Part shown: piece by piece, positions 8,420 to 17,377 of the stretch | Layout: every line of letters begins with the position of its first letter | Numbering within the stretch: position 1 is the first letter of the stretch | From: Myxococcales bacterium | GTDB lineage: Bacteria; Myxococcota; Myxococcia; Myxococcales; Myxococcaceae | NCBI GenBank assembly: GCA_003153055.1 | Contig: PMBV01000398.1 | Span: 1 to 46,741, forward strand | Reading direction: 5' to 3' | Length of the DNA: 46,741 nucleotides | Position numbers and translations under genes: made by a program | The notes under the pieces: generated by a model | Databases searched by the model: none | Seen by the model: the letters and a program-made list of their open reading frames with translations, nothing else | What the model was told of the DNA's origin: nothing

Positions 8420-9285
8420 GGCGTCTCCCCAAGGCCATGCGCGAAGAGGAAGCGCAGGCCGTCTCGGAACGAGGGTGCCACGCTGCCGGGGTGGTCGGTC
8501 TGGTACGCGCGGCTCTCGAAGGTGAGCTGGGAGAAGCCGGCGGCGCGTACGCGGCTGGTGAAGTCGTCGAAGTACACCATCATCTCGGGTCCCTCGAGTT
8601 GGCCCGCGGCAGTGAACAGCGCGAGGGGCTGGGCCGGGTCGCGGAACTGGGCCCAGCGCGGGTAGATGGCGCCCTCGTCCCAGAACACCGAGGGGCTCGC
8701 GGCGACGTAGCCGGTGAAGAGTGGCGCCGCGTCGTCGTGGCGCGAGAGTGCGTAGATGACGAACAACCCGCCGAGCGAGTGGCCGAAGAGCGCCCGGCCT
8801 CGGGGCCCGGAGAGGCGGTACGCACCCTCGAGGTACGGCAGGAGCTCCTCGGCGAGGAAGCGATAGAACGTCGGCGCTTCTCCGTCGGGCACGAACTTGC
8901 CCCATTGCTCCTTGAATTGGGCGTTTTCGATCGGCAGGCCGAGGTCACGAAACCGGTGGACCTGCGCTGCCTCCGCGGTCGAGTACCCGAGACCGACTAC
9001 GACGGCCGGTGGCACCTCTCCGCGTGCCTGGAGCTGCGAGGCGAACCCCGCGGTGACGGCGAACTCCGCCAGCGTGGGGATGTTCGCGTCGAGCTGCACG
9101 ATGAGCGGGAAGCGCCGCTCGGGCTCACTGTCGTACTCCGGCGGGAGACGCACGAAGAGCTGGTAGGTCTCGTCGATGAGCTGCGCCTTGAACGGCGCCT
9201 GCGTCACCCGGCCGGTGATGGGCGGCTGCTCGGGTGCGAAACAAGAAGACAGACACAGCAGGAGCAGGGCTCGCGCGTGACTCAA
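8416..9285 (-). CDS. Lipoprotein esterase, alpha/beta hydrolase (esterase D/Fes type)
   Basis: A 289-residue protein. The start is TTG 9285, fixed by a near-consensus AAGGAGGT 4 bases upstream. The lipobox LSSC puts the acylated Cys at residue 15. The body is a PF00756-type hydrolase: FPLIVQLDAN core strand, nucleophile elbow GHSLGG with Ser170, and a late TDHPG with His265 as the probable catalytic His. Relatives include siderophore esterases (Fes/IroE) and S-formylglutathione hydrolases. No iron-uptake genes are nearby, so a siderophore role is unsupported. Coupled to the following barrel gene. Confidence 0.87.
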   Translation of the reverse strand: MSHARALLLLCLSSCFAPEQPPITGRVTQAPFKAQLIDETYQLFVRLPPEYDSEPERRFPLIVQLDANIPTLAEFAVTAGFASQLQARGEVPPAVVVGLGYSTAEAAQVHRFRDLGLPIENAQFKEQWGKFVPDGEAPTFYRFLAEELLPYLEGAYRLSGPRGRALFGHSLGGLFVIYALSRHDDAAPLFTGYVAASPSVFWDEGAIYPRWAQFRDPAQPLALFTAAGQLEGPEMMVYFDDFTSRVRAAGFSQLTFESRAYQTDHPGSVAPSFRDGLRFLFAHGLGETP

Positions 9286-9446
9286 GCGGACCTCCTTGGC
9301 AGGTACGGCGCAGGTGTCAGGAATGGAAGTCGAATCGTCTGCGCTTCGACGCTCCTGCGCCAGGGCGTGGAGTCACGATCGCGGTCACCCCGACGTCACG
9401 GCGGTGGTGGTGCGTGTTGCCGAGGGGTCGCCCACCGGCCGCGGCC

Positions 9447-11141
9447 TCAGTATGAGGTGACGGTCAGATCGTCGAAGTTGAGCCGGTTGGACCCGCCCGA
9501 GGTCTTGCGAAGCTGCAGGCGCACGGCCCCACTCGCGTTGACCGTGAAGCTGGCGGTCGCGAGCGACGTCGACGTGGTGGTGACGGTGGATCCAGCCTGG
9601 GTCCAGGTCGAGCCGCTGTTGGTCGAGTACCACAGCCCCCACGACGAGCTGCCGTCCGTGCCGTACTTGGCGTGTTTGAGCGTGACGGTCCCGGCTCCGG
9701 TCGAGAGGTTGAAGCTCATCGTCACCATCCCCGTGTTGCGAGCGCGGACCGCTTGCACGCCGTTGTGGCGGTCGTTCGCATCAGACCCGAGCAGCGCGTC
9801 GGCCAGCGTCCACGAACCACTCGCGAGGGAGACGGACCCGGAGGCGTAGGCGGTCTTGGCCCCGGTGTCGAAGTTCTCCGTCAGCACCGTGGAGCCGGAG
9901 CCTCCACCGGTCCCTCCACCACCACCGCCGCTACCGCCACCACCACCACCGCCGATGGGTGGCACGTAGGAGCCAGCCGCGAAGGTCGACGAATCGTACC
10001 AAAGGTATCCCGCCGGGGGAGTGCTCCACGGCTCGGCCTGGGGCTCGGTCGAGCTCGCCGGGGTCTCCATCGCCAGCAGCGCCGTCGGGGTGTCGAGGGT
10101 GAGGCCGCTCACCTGTGAGAGCGACGTGTACGACTCATGGGTGGCGAGCCAGTCGACCATTTGCACGAAGATGGTCGCGTCGTTGACTTCCTGCCAGCCC
10201 GCGTAGGTCGTCTTCGTGCCACCGGTGTCTTCTCGCTTGTACTTGGGGCTCGCGTCCTCCACCGGCGAGGAGTCGCCGATAAAGGCAGCCTTCCCCAGAG
10301 AGACCTTGCCCACCGCCACGAAGGGGCCCTCGGCTCGACCGCCGCCGTTGTACACGCCTTGGTCCACCGCGCTGGCCCACTTCACCGTCGTCGGCGGCAG
10401 GTAGACGATGCCCTTGGCCTTGGTGGGGTCGAGGATCGCCACGGTGCAGCCCGCGTGCATTGCCACCGAGGTGACGTTCGCGGTGATGCCGAAGCCCTGA
10501 GCGCCGGTGACGATGTCGGTCGCGTTGATATCTCCGAGCGCGTTGTAGCGGAAGCGGACGCCGAAGTTCGTCGCCAGCCAGTCGGTCGAAGTGACTGACT
10601 GCATCGCTGCGCTCGCCGACTCCCCGGTGCTCATGCCCTTGGTCGGGTTGCCGAACGCTCCACGGCGGTACCCATTGAAGATCTCGGCTGCGTCCCAGCG
10701 GTTGAGGTTGCGGTCCGCGTTGTAGTGGTCCGCGATGAAGAAGACCGAGCCTCCCTGGCTCACGTAGTCGAGCAGGGCTTGCTGCTCGGTCGTCTTGAAC
10801 GGGGCATTCGCCTCGGGAATGACGAAGACGTCCCAGCCCGAGAGATCGATGAGCGTGAGCGGGCGCCCGAGGCGGAGATCCGAGACTTGATACCCACGCG
10901 CCGCGAGCGCGTTGCCGAAGTCGGAGAATGCACCGTCAATGACCCAGTCGGCAGAACCGGCGGTCTGCTCGTGGCTGGCATCGAAGAGGACTTTCTTCCC
11001 GTTGGGCGTCGTGGGCGTGATGGTGATGGCGCTCACCGTGCGCTCGAGCTCCAGGCCCTCGACTGGAGCGCAGCCGGTGGCCGCGGTTGACAGCAGGAGG
11101 ACGGTGCCGACCCTCCTGAGGAGTGCGGAGTGATGGGTCAT
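9447..11141 (-). CDS. Lipoprotein with DUF4350-like domain, Gly linker and C-terminal beta module
   Basis: A 564-residue protein. ATG 11141 is chosen because a lipoprotein leader follows (lipobox ATGC, Cys24); an in-frame extension to 11255 has no domain. Residues about 45-330 resemble the DUF4350/IFT52/ThuA-type flavodoxin-like fold: KKVLFDASH, then WDVFVIPEA, then GGSVFFIADHYN. An uninterrupted Gly linker of about 20 residues near residue 395 leads to a 150-residue all-beta Ser/Thr-rich module (ENFDTG... NFDDLTV) of the type appended to secreted nucleases and glycan-active enzymes. The N-terminal domain's role is unknown; the tail probably binds a polymer or surface. Confidence 0.8.
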   Translation of the reverse strand: MTHHSALLRRVGTVLLLSTAATGCAPVEGLELERTVSAITITPTTPNGKKVLFDASHEQTAGSADWVIDGAFSDFGNALAARGYQVSDLRLGRPLTLIDLSGWDVFVIPEANAPFKTTEQQALLDYVSQGGSVFFIADHYNADRNLNRWDAAEIFNGYRRGAFGNPTKGMSTGESASAAMQSVTSTDWLATNFGVRFRYNALGDINATDIVTGAQGFGITANVTSVAMHAGCTVAILDPTKAKGIVYLPPTTVKWASAVDQGVYNGGGRAEGPFVAVGKVSLGKAAFIGDSSPVEDASPKYKREDTGGTKTTYAGWQEVNDATIFVQMVDWLATHESYTSLSQVSGLTLDTPTALLAMETPASSTEPQAEPWSTPPAGYLWYDSSTFAAGSYVPPIGGGGGGGSGGGGGGTGGGSGSTVLTENFDTGAKTAYASGSVSLASGSWTLADALLGSDANDRHNGVQAVRARNTGMVTMSFNLSTGAGTVTLKHAKYGTDGSSSWGLWYSTNSGSTWTQAGSTVTTTSTSLATASFTVNASGAVRLQLRKTSGGSNRLNFDDLTVTSY

Positions 11142-11257
11142 GTCGGAGGTTTCCCTGGGGAATGGCACTTCACGCGGGGTGCGCGCTGGAGGGATAGCGT
11201 TTCGCCCTCCAGTTCCCGGACACGATCTCGCTCCAAGTTTTGACCAGCTCGGCAACG

Positions 11258-13216
11258 TCAGGCGTCGATGTGGAGCCGGATCGCCGTGCTCGAGTAGATC
11301 GGCGTCACGGTGTGTCCCTCGAGCTCGACCGTGGTGAACTTCCCCTGGCGCGAGCCAGCGACCATCACGTCGATCGTCTCGCCGGCGGCCGGCTGGAAGC
11401 TCGGGTTGAGCTTCACCTTGAGCGCACCGCCCGCGATGCTGACCTTCCCCGCGACCGACACGACGCCCACCGCATCGGGCCCAAGGTGCAGCTCGAGCGT
11501 GCCCTCAGCCAGCTGGGCGTAATCGCCTCCCACGGCCAGCTTCGCCGGGGCGTCGCTCACCAGGACGCCGCCCTGCACGAAGACGGTCCCGGCACCCAGC
11601 GCGGTGGCCGAGCTGGCGGTCAGCGTGCCGCCCTCGACGACAGTGCCGCCCGAGTAGCTGTTGTTGCCCGCCAGGCGGAGGGCCCCGGTGCCGGCCATGG
11701 TCAGCTTGCCCGCGCCAGCGATGTCGTTCCGCCAGGCGTCGCGCGCGCTGAACCCGCCGAGGCTCGCGTCCATCGTCACCGCCACGTCGCCGTCGAATCG
11801 GCCAAAGCCATCGGCGGCCGCGACGAGGTCCAACCGCCCCCAGCCCTCGGCGTCGTCCATCACTGGGTACCCCGACGTCAACTCTGTCGTCTTGAGCAGC
11901 ACACGGCGCTGCGCAGCATCGAGGTAGGGGAAGCGCGTCTCGAGCAGCAGCTCGGCGCCCTTCGGCACCACCGCGGCCTTGTCCGAGGCAGCGATCGCCG
12001 CGAGGCCGTAGGTCATCCTCCGCTCGGCAGCCGCCTTGACCGCCGAGGTGGCGGCGAATCGATCCGTGGCGACCGAGCCAGCGTGCGCGGAGTCGTAGAG
12101 GGCCAGTCGATCCGCGGCCCCGACCGCCGTCATCAGCACTGTATGAGCCTGGTCGACCGCCGCCTTCCGATCGTCGGCGCTGGTCGCCACCAGGTTCGCT
12201 ACCACGACGGCCTGCGCCTGGATCCGCCCACCGATGACGTCGAGCGGTGTGTGCATGCCGGCGAGGATGCGGTTCTCGCCCAGTTCGAGCCCTCGGGCGA
12301 CGAGCTCCTGAAAGCGCTCGGGCACGAGGTACGCCATGGCCACCGCGTCACGGGTTGCCTCGGCCGCGTGCCCGCTGATGAAGCTGCCGTCAGTATTCGG
12401 AGTGGTGCTCTTCACCGGCTCGAGCGTCGGAGGCACCAGGACTTCGGTGCTCCATCGCCACGGGCGGGCGTACTTGAAGAACCGCTTGGCCGGCTCGGTC
12501 GAGCCGTTGTTGCTCATCGCACCGACGAAGTCGACCACCTTGCCAAACGTCGTGTTGCTCGTCCCGCCGACTCCGAGGTTGTTCCCCTTGTCGTCGTACT
12601 TCACCGTCGCGGCGTCGGCCGGCACGGCGGTGATGGTGGTGGTCTGCTGGGCGGCGGCGCGCCATGCGGCGGTGAGCGGCCCCAGCCCGTCGGTCACGCT
12701 GTAGCCCTTGCCCCGGCGGTCATCGACGTAGGCGGCGACCGCCTGTTCCGCGGTGCGCTGATGGGTCGCATCGATGACGTACTGGAGGCTGGCCTTCAGC
12801 ACCGTCGGGTTCTTCGCCGTGCCGTCGGTGGCGTCGCCGGGCACGCCGGTCCAATTCGACGCGACGATCGCGGGGAAGGCGGCGTAGCTCGGCGCGGTGA
12901 CCGCGGCGTCGACCACCAGGGACGTCGGTGTCCAAAGGTCGAGGAAGCCCGCTACCACCCGCACCCCAGCGTTGGTCGCTTGGGTCGCGTACCGGGCGTC
13001 TCCTCGCTGGTTGGTGGGCGCGAGGTCGACGTAGGGCAAAACGGTGGCCTCGTCGGCGACCGGGGCGGTATCCACCTTTCCGAGCCCCGCTGGAGTCGAC
13101 AAGGTGCTCGGATCGACGGCGGCCTCGGTCGGGGCGCCACAGGAAGAGGAGAGGGTGGTGAAGGAGAGGGCGGCGGCGAACAGCGGCCACCTCAAGAACG
13201 AAAGCTGACGAGACAT
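11258..13216 (-). CDS. PAP2-family phosphatase lipoprotein with autotransporter-type repeat
   Basis: A 652-residue protein. The lipobox LSSSC gives Cys26. The full PAP2/haloperoxidase phosphatase signature is present: K244-x6-R251-P252, S281-G282-H283 and R316-x5-H322-x3-D326, with His322 the expected nucleophile. It should remove phosphate from organic phosphates in the periplasm or at the surface. Residues about 480-560 contain an autotransporter-associated beta-strand repeat (LAGNNSYSGGTVVEGGTL), normally a passenger stem in type V secretion, yet no translocator barrel follows. It is divergent from the phospholipase C gene, which suggests shared control and joint phosphate release. Confidence 0.9.
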   Translation of the reverse strand: MSRQLSFLRWPLFAAALSFTTLSSSCGAPTEAAVDPSTLSTPAGLGKVDTAPVADEATVLPYVDLAPTNQRGDARYATQATNAGVRVVAGFLDLWTPTSLVVDAAVTAPSYAAFPAIVASNWTGVPGDATDGTAKNPTVLKASLQYVIDATHQRTAEQAVAAYVDDRRGKGYSVTDGLGPLTAAWRAAAQQTTTITAVPADAATVKYDDKGNNLGVGGTSNTTFGKVVDFVGAMSNNGSTEPAKRFFKYARPWRWSTEVLVPPTLEPVKSTTPNTDGSFISGHAAEATRDAVAMAYLVPERFQELVARGLELGENRILAGMHTPLDVIGGRIQAQAVVVANLVATSADDRKAAVDQAHTVLMTAVGAADRLALYDSAHAGSVATDRFAATSAVKAAAERRMTYGLAAIAASDKAAVVPKGAELLLETRFPYLDAAQRRVLLKTTELTSGYPVMDDAEGWGRLDLVAAADGFGRFDGDVAVTMDASLGGFSARDAWRNDIAGAGKLTMAGTGALRLAGNNSYSGGTVVEGGTLTASSATALGAGTVFVQGGVLVSDAPAKLAVGGDYAQLAEGTLELHLGPDAVGVVSVAGKVSIAGGALKVKLNPSFQPAAGETIDVMVAGSRQGKFTTVELEGHTVTPIYSSTAIRLHIDA

Positions 13217-13476
13217 TGAAGAACCTGGATCGATGGAGGGACGGCAGGCGCCACGGACAGGTGGGCCAGCGGTCAGACCATGTACGTGGTCGGGTCTGCT
13301 GCCGCGTCAAGACTCAGTGAATTGCCCGTCACCGTTTCGTGGCGGCTCGCCCAGAAGAGAGCCCGCTCTGGAACTGAGAAATCACGTCGTCGCGCCCAAC
13401 CCGGCACACGGCGCCTCTGGCGGCAGCGCTACCTTCGCTCCGCTTTTCACCCCGACATCGCACGAGGATCCTCGTC

Positions 13477-15525
13477 ATGACTGACATCGGTCGCCGTAAG
13501 CTCCTTCAGGTCGCAGGCGTCGGCGCGCTGGCCGCGGCGCTCCCCGCGAGCGTCGCCCGGGCTCTGGCAATACCCGCCCACCGCCGCACCGGAACCATCG
13601 CTGACGTGGAGCACATCGTCATCTTGACGCAGGAGAACCGCTCGTTCGACCACTACTTCGGCACGTTGAATGGCGTGCGTGGCTTTGGCGACCCCCGCGC
13701 GGCCCGGCTCCCGTCGGGGAAGCCCGTGTGGCGCCAGAGTGATGGTTCGGGTGATGTCCTCCCCTTCCGCCCGGCGCTCCCCAACGTGGGCCTGGGGTTT
13801 CTCCCCGATCCTCCGCATGGTTGGAATGACTCGCACGCCGCGTGGAACGACGGGAAGTACGACCAGTGGGTCGCGGCCAAGGGCTCCTCGACCATGTCGT
13901 ACCTCACCCGAAGGGATCTCCCGTTCCACTTCGCCCTCGCCGACGCCTTCACCATCTGCGACGCGTACTACTGCTCGCTCATCGGGCCAACCGACCCCAA
14001 TCGCTACCACATGTGGACTGGCTGGACTGGAAATGACGGCACCGGCGGAGGCCCAGTTCTCAGCAACGCCGAGGCCGGGTACGACTGGTCGACCTTCCCC
14101 GAGCGCCTCGAGATGGCTGGCATCTCGTGGAAGGTCTACCAAGACACCGGCGTCGGGCTCGACGCGAGCGGGTACTGGGGTTGGACCGAAGACGCGTACA
14201 TCGGGAACTACGGAGACAACTCGCTGCTCTATTTCCACCAATACCAGAACGCGCCTCCCGGCACGCCACTGGCCGACCGGGCGAAGACTGGCACCGCCAT
14301 CGCCAAGAGCGGGACGCTGTTCGACGTGTTCCGGTCAGATATCCGCGCGGGTCGACTGCCCAAGGTGTCTTGGATCGCCGCGCCCGAGGCGTACTCCGAG
14401 CACCCGAATTGGCCAGCCAACTACGGCGCCTGGTACATCGCGCAGATCCTCGAGGCGCTGACCGAGAACCCCGAGGTGTGGAGCAAGACGGCGCTGTTCA
14501 TCAACTACGACGAGAACGGTGGCTTCTTCGACCACGTCATTCCGCCCACGCCTCCCCGCTCGTCCGCGCACGGGTCGTCGACGGTCAGCCTGGAAAACGA
14601 AGTGTTCGGAGGCGACGTCAACTTCGTGCCTGGGCCCTACGGCCTGGGCTCCCGAGTGCCGATGCTGGTCGTCTCGCCGTGGAGCAAGGGCGGGTGGGTG
14701 AGCTCCGAGGTGTTCGACCACACCTCCCTCATTCGCTTCCTCGAGGCGCGGTTTGGCCTCGAGCACGCGGGTCTCCGCGAGACCAACATCACCCCATGGC
14801 GCCGCGCCGTCGTAGGAGACCTCACCTCGTTGTTCGACTTCGAGCACCCCGAGCGGGGTCTGGCTCCGCTCCCGTCGACCGCGCACTTCGCCCCGGTGGA
14901 CCGTGCGCGGCACGACGACGACGCGGTGCCGCCGCCGGCCGTGCAGCAGATGCCGGTTCAGGAGCGGGGCGTACGTCGTGCCCGCCCCGTGCCCTATCGG
15001 CTCCACACCCAGGCTCGGGCCAGGCGCGACGGAACGCTCGAGTTGGAGTTCGGGAACTCCGGGCGGGCGGCGGCGGTGTTCCAGATTCGCTCGGCAAGCT
15101 CGCTGGATGCCCCGCGGACCTACACCGTCGAACCAGGCAAGTCGCTCAGCGGCCTGTGGGTCATCGCTGGCGGCTTCGACCTCGAGGTCTTTGGCCCCAA
15201 CGGGTACTTCCGCTCGTATACGGGCGGAGCCTCGGGCGCGCTTCTCCACGTCGACGATGAGCTCGACGACCTGCGCCGGGGGGAGCTCCACGTGACGAAT
15301 CGAGACTCGAGCCCGCGGAGGGTCGTCATCGCCGATGGCTACTCCCGCGAGCACGTGACTCGCGTCCTGGCGCCGGGGGAGACCTTCAGCCATCGCCACG
15401 TGCCGGCCGAGAGATCCGGTTGGTATGATCTCTCGATCACCGCGGAAGGAACTCCCTTTCGCGCCCAGCTCGCCGGCCACGTCGAAACTGGCGAAGAGAG
15501 CCTGACCGATCCGGCCATCGGGTGA
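13477..15525 (+). CDS. Tat-exported phosphocholine-type phospholipase C
   Basis: A 682-residue protein of the non-haemolytic/haemolytic phospholipase C family (PF04185). The leader GRRKLLQVAG carries twin Arg, so export should be by Tat after folding. Catalytic-domain motifs include EHIVILTQENRSFDHYFG (residues 45-62), a central NYDENGGFFDHV and a late DHTSLIRF. After residue about 510 come two C-terminal DUF756-like beta domains, ending in ISITAEGTPF-like strands typical of this family. It hydrolyses phospholipid head groups outside the inner membrane. Divergent neighbour: a PAP2 phosphatase that could act on the phosphorylated product. Length is normal for the family. Confidence 0.95.
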   Translation: MTDIGRRKLLQVAGVGALAAALPASVARALAIPAHRRTGTIADVEHIVILTQENRSFDHYFGTLNGVRGFGDPRAARLPSGKPVWRQSDGSGDVLPFRPALPNVGLGFLPDPPHGWNDSHAAWNDGKYDQWVAAKGSSTMSYLTRRDLPFHFALADAFTICDAYYCSLIGPTDPNRYHMWTGWTGNDGTGGGPVLSNAEAGYDWSTFPERLEMAGISWKVYQDTGVGLDASGYWGWTEDAYIGNYGDNSLLYFHQYQNAPPGTPLADRAKTGTAIAKSGTLFDVFRSDIRAGRLPKVSWIAAPEAYSEHPNWPANYGAWYIAQILEALTENPEVWSKTALFINYDENGGFFDHVIPPTPPRSSAHGSSTVSLENEVFGGDVNFVPGPYGLGSRVPMLVVSPWSKGGWVSSEVFDHTSLIRFLEARFGLEHAGLRETNITPWRRAVVGDLTSLFDFEHPERGLAPLPSTAHFAPVDRARHDDDAVPPPAVQQMPVQERGVRRARPVPYRLHTQARARRDGTLELEFGNSGRAAAVFQIRSASSLDAPRTYTVEPGKSLSGLWVIAGGFDLEVFGPNGYFRSYTGGASGALLHVDDELDDLRRGELHVTNRDSSPRRVVIADGYSREHVTRVLAPGETFSHRHVPAERSGWYDLSITAEGTPFRAQLAGHVETGEESLTDPAIG

Positions 15526-15553
15526 CGGAGGCTCGGCGTGGTGGCCAGGGCCG

Positions 15554-15605
15554 AGCCCCTCGCCCACTTGGCCCTTGGTCGAGGGGCTGCATGGGTTCGC
15601 CCATG
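15554..15605. terminator. Two hairpins between convergent genes
   Basis: The 133-base gap between the convergent phospholipase C and PCu(A)C genes holds two stem-loops. AGCCCCTCG (15554-15562) pairs perfectly with CGAGGGGCT (15580-15588). CATGGG-TTCG-CCCATG (15590-15605) has the very stable UUCG tetraloop. Neither has a long T tract. They probably end transcription from both sides or protect the 3' ends. Confidence 0.5.
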
Positions 15606-15658
15606 AGGACGGGCAAGCATCCCGCCAGCCCCTCATCAAGGCGCTTCCCTTGGCTGTG

Positions 15659-16126
15659 TCAGTGGACCATCGGGCCGGCTGACCCAGGCATCGCCGGCAT
15701 ATCGAACTTCCGCACCTGCGCCTGCACCACGGTGCTGCTCCCGTCGTCGAACTTCAGGGTGATGGGGAGCACCTGACCCTCCTTGAGCGGCGCGGTCAGG
15801 TCGATGAGCATGACGTGCAGGTCACCGGGCTTGAGCTCGGCCGAGCCCCCCGCCTTCACCTCGATGAAGGGCACCTGGCGCATCTTCTTCACGCCGCCCT
15901 CGTCGAGGTGGGTGTGGAGCTCGGTCACCTTGGAGGCGGGGTTGGAGGCTTCAATCAGCTTCCGGTCGGCCTTTCCGGTGTTCTTGAGCACCATGAACGC
16001 GCCGGTGTTCTTCGCCCCCGGGGGAGGGAGCCGGACCCAGGGCTCGACCACCGAGAGGTCCTGCGGCGGGGCGGCGAGGGCGACGAAGGCCAGGAGTGCG
16101 GCGAGGGAGAAGGTGAGCTTGGGCAT
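15659..16126 (-). CDS. PCu(A)C-type periplasmic copper chaperone
   Basis: A 155-residue protein. ATG 16126 is preceded by AAGGAG about 11 bases upstream, inside the 17-base gap after the SCO gene. A signal peptide (LTFSLAALLAFVALA) is followed by the PCu(A)C fold. The copper ligands follow the His-x(n)-Met...His-x-Met pattern: a THTH region near residue 85, KKM about 10 residues later, and DLHVM at the end of the motif. Such proteins deliver copper to the Cu-A site of cytochrome oxidase. Its operon partner is an SCO protein, the usual co-worker. Confidence 0.92.
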   Translation of the reverse strand: MPKLTFSLAALLAFVALAAPPQDLSVVEPWVRLPPPGAKNTGAFMVLKNTGKADRKLIEASNPASKVTELHTHLDEGGVKKMRQVPFIEVKAGGSAELKPGDLHVMLIDLTAPLKEGQVLPITLKFDDGSSTVVQAQVRKFDMPAMPGSAGPMVH

Positions 16127-16143
16127 CTGAGAACGAGCTCCTT

Positions 16144-17178
16144 TCACTGCGGGTTGATGGGAGGGCGCGCGCTGGGGAGCCACTTGGTGAGCTCGGCTAC
16201 CACCAGCTGCGGAGGAGCGGCATGGGGGAGCTTCGCTGCCAGGTGCCCGTCGGGCGCGACGAGGTAGGTGAGCGCCGAGTGGTCCACCACGTAGCCGCCC
16301 GCGCCGGTGGCCTCATGCCGAGCGTAGACGACGCCGAAGGGTCGAGCAGCGGCGGCGACCTCGGCGTCCGTGCCGGTCACCCCGTGGATGGAGGGGTGGA
16401 AGAAGGCGGCGTACTCCGCCAGGTGCTCCGGGGTGTCGCGCTCGGGGTCGACCGAGACGAAGAGGGTCTCGACCTCGGCCAGTTGCTCGGGCGGCAGGCG
16501 CCTCAGGGCCCGCGCGGTGGCGGTGAGCGAGGTGGGGCAGATGTCTGGACAGAAGGTGTAGCCGAAGTAGAGCAGGACGACTTTCCCGCGGAAGTCCGAC
16601 AATCGCACCGGGCCCTTCGATGAGTGGAGGAGGAAGTCCGCGGTGGGGCCATCGACGCGCTCGACCTCGCCGCTCGCTGCAGGCGGCTTCGTGGGCCGGT
16701 GGGTGGTGAAGCGCACCGCGGCGACGCGGGGGGCACCGTCGAGCTCGAAGTCGACGCGGCCTCTCCAGCCGAGTCGCTCCGTCACGCATACGGGGAGCGA
16801 GCCTGTGCCCCCGAAGCGGGCGCCGTCGGTGGAGGGCTCGGCGGCCAGCGCGACCGTGGTGACGCCCATGTCCATCGTTTCGCCAGTGGCGGTCAGCTTC
16901 ACCTGGGAGGCGCGGCCACCCTCGAAGCGGGCGGTGAAGGCGACCGGGTCGACCAGCGGGATGGGGCGAGGCGACACGTCGAGCTCCACAGTCCGCCCTC
17001 CTCCCAGGTTCACCCGGCAGGGCGCCTCGGTCAGGTCGCAAGGAGTCTCGGGCCGAGAACTGGGCGCTTGGCTGGCCCACCTCCAGACGGCGACACCTCC
17101 TCCGGCCAGGCCGCCGACCACGAGCAAGGCCACTCCCAGGCCTGGGCCCGCCCATTGCCGATGCCCGTGAGGGTCCAT
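16144..17178 (-). CDS. SCO1/SenC copper protein with N-terminal anchor and extra domain
   Basis: A 344-residue protein. Residues 12-34 form a transmembrane anchor. Residues about 45-165 are an extra beta domain that looks like FixH/YtkA-type periplasmic domains. Residues 175-335 are a thioredoxin-fold SCO domain with the copper site CPDICP (Cys210, Cys214) and His300 (VVDHSA). SCO proteins load copper or keep thiols reduced at cytochrome c oxidase. Typical SCOs are about 200 residues, so the added N-terminal domain is noteworthy. The stop lies 17 bases before the PCu(A)C start, so the two form an operon. Confidence 0.92.
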   Translation of the reverse strand: MDPHGHRQWAGPGLGVALLVVGGLAGGGVAVWRWASQAPSSRPETPCDLTEAPCRVNLGGGRTVELDVSPRPIPLVDPVAFTARFEGGRASQVKLTATGETMDMGVTTVALAAEPSTDGARFGGTGSLPVCVTERLGWRGRVDFELDGAPRVAAVRFTTHRPTKPPAASGEVERVDGPTADFLLHSSKGPVRLSDFRGKVVLLYFGYTFCPDICPTSLTATARALRRLPPEQLAEVETLFVSVDPERDTPEHLAEYAAFFHPSIHGVTGTDAEVAAAARPFGVVYARHEATGAGGYVVDHSALTYLVAPDGHLAAKLPHAAPPQLVVAELTKWLPSARPPINPQ

Positions 17179-17377
17179 GGGCGTGAGAGCGAGAGGTCAG
17201 CTCCCGGGGCTCTGCCTGCGGCATCTCGTCGCACCCGGTTGGGCGAATCGCACTGACGTCGGCTCGCCGGACCTGGCTGGGACTCCCTCGGGCGCTGACC
17301 CGGTGTTTCGCGTAACCCAGTTCATGCGCTCCCGCGCTCTATCCGTGTCGCGGTACGGCTTTTCGCGAGGAGCGACG

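Noticed and set aside
11240..13219. A 659-codon open frame on the plus strand
   Set aside because: It is the shadow of the PAP2 phosphatase gene, whose motifs are complete on the minus strand.
13274..13298. Nested inverted repeat between phosphatase and phospholipase C genes
   Set aside because: The arms are only 5-6 bases and imperfectly nested; too weak to call an operator.
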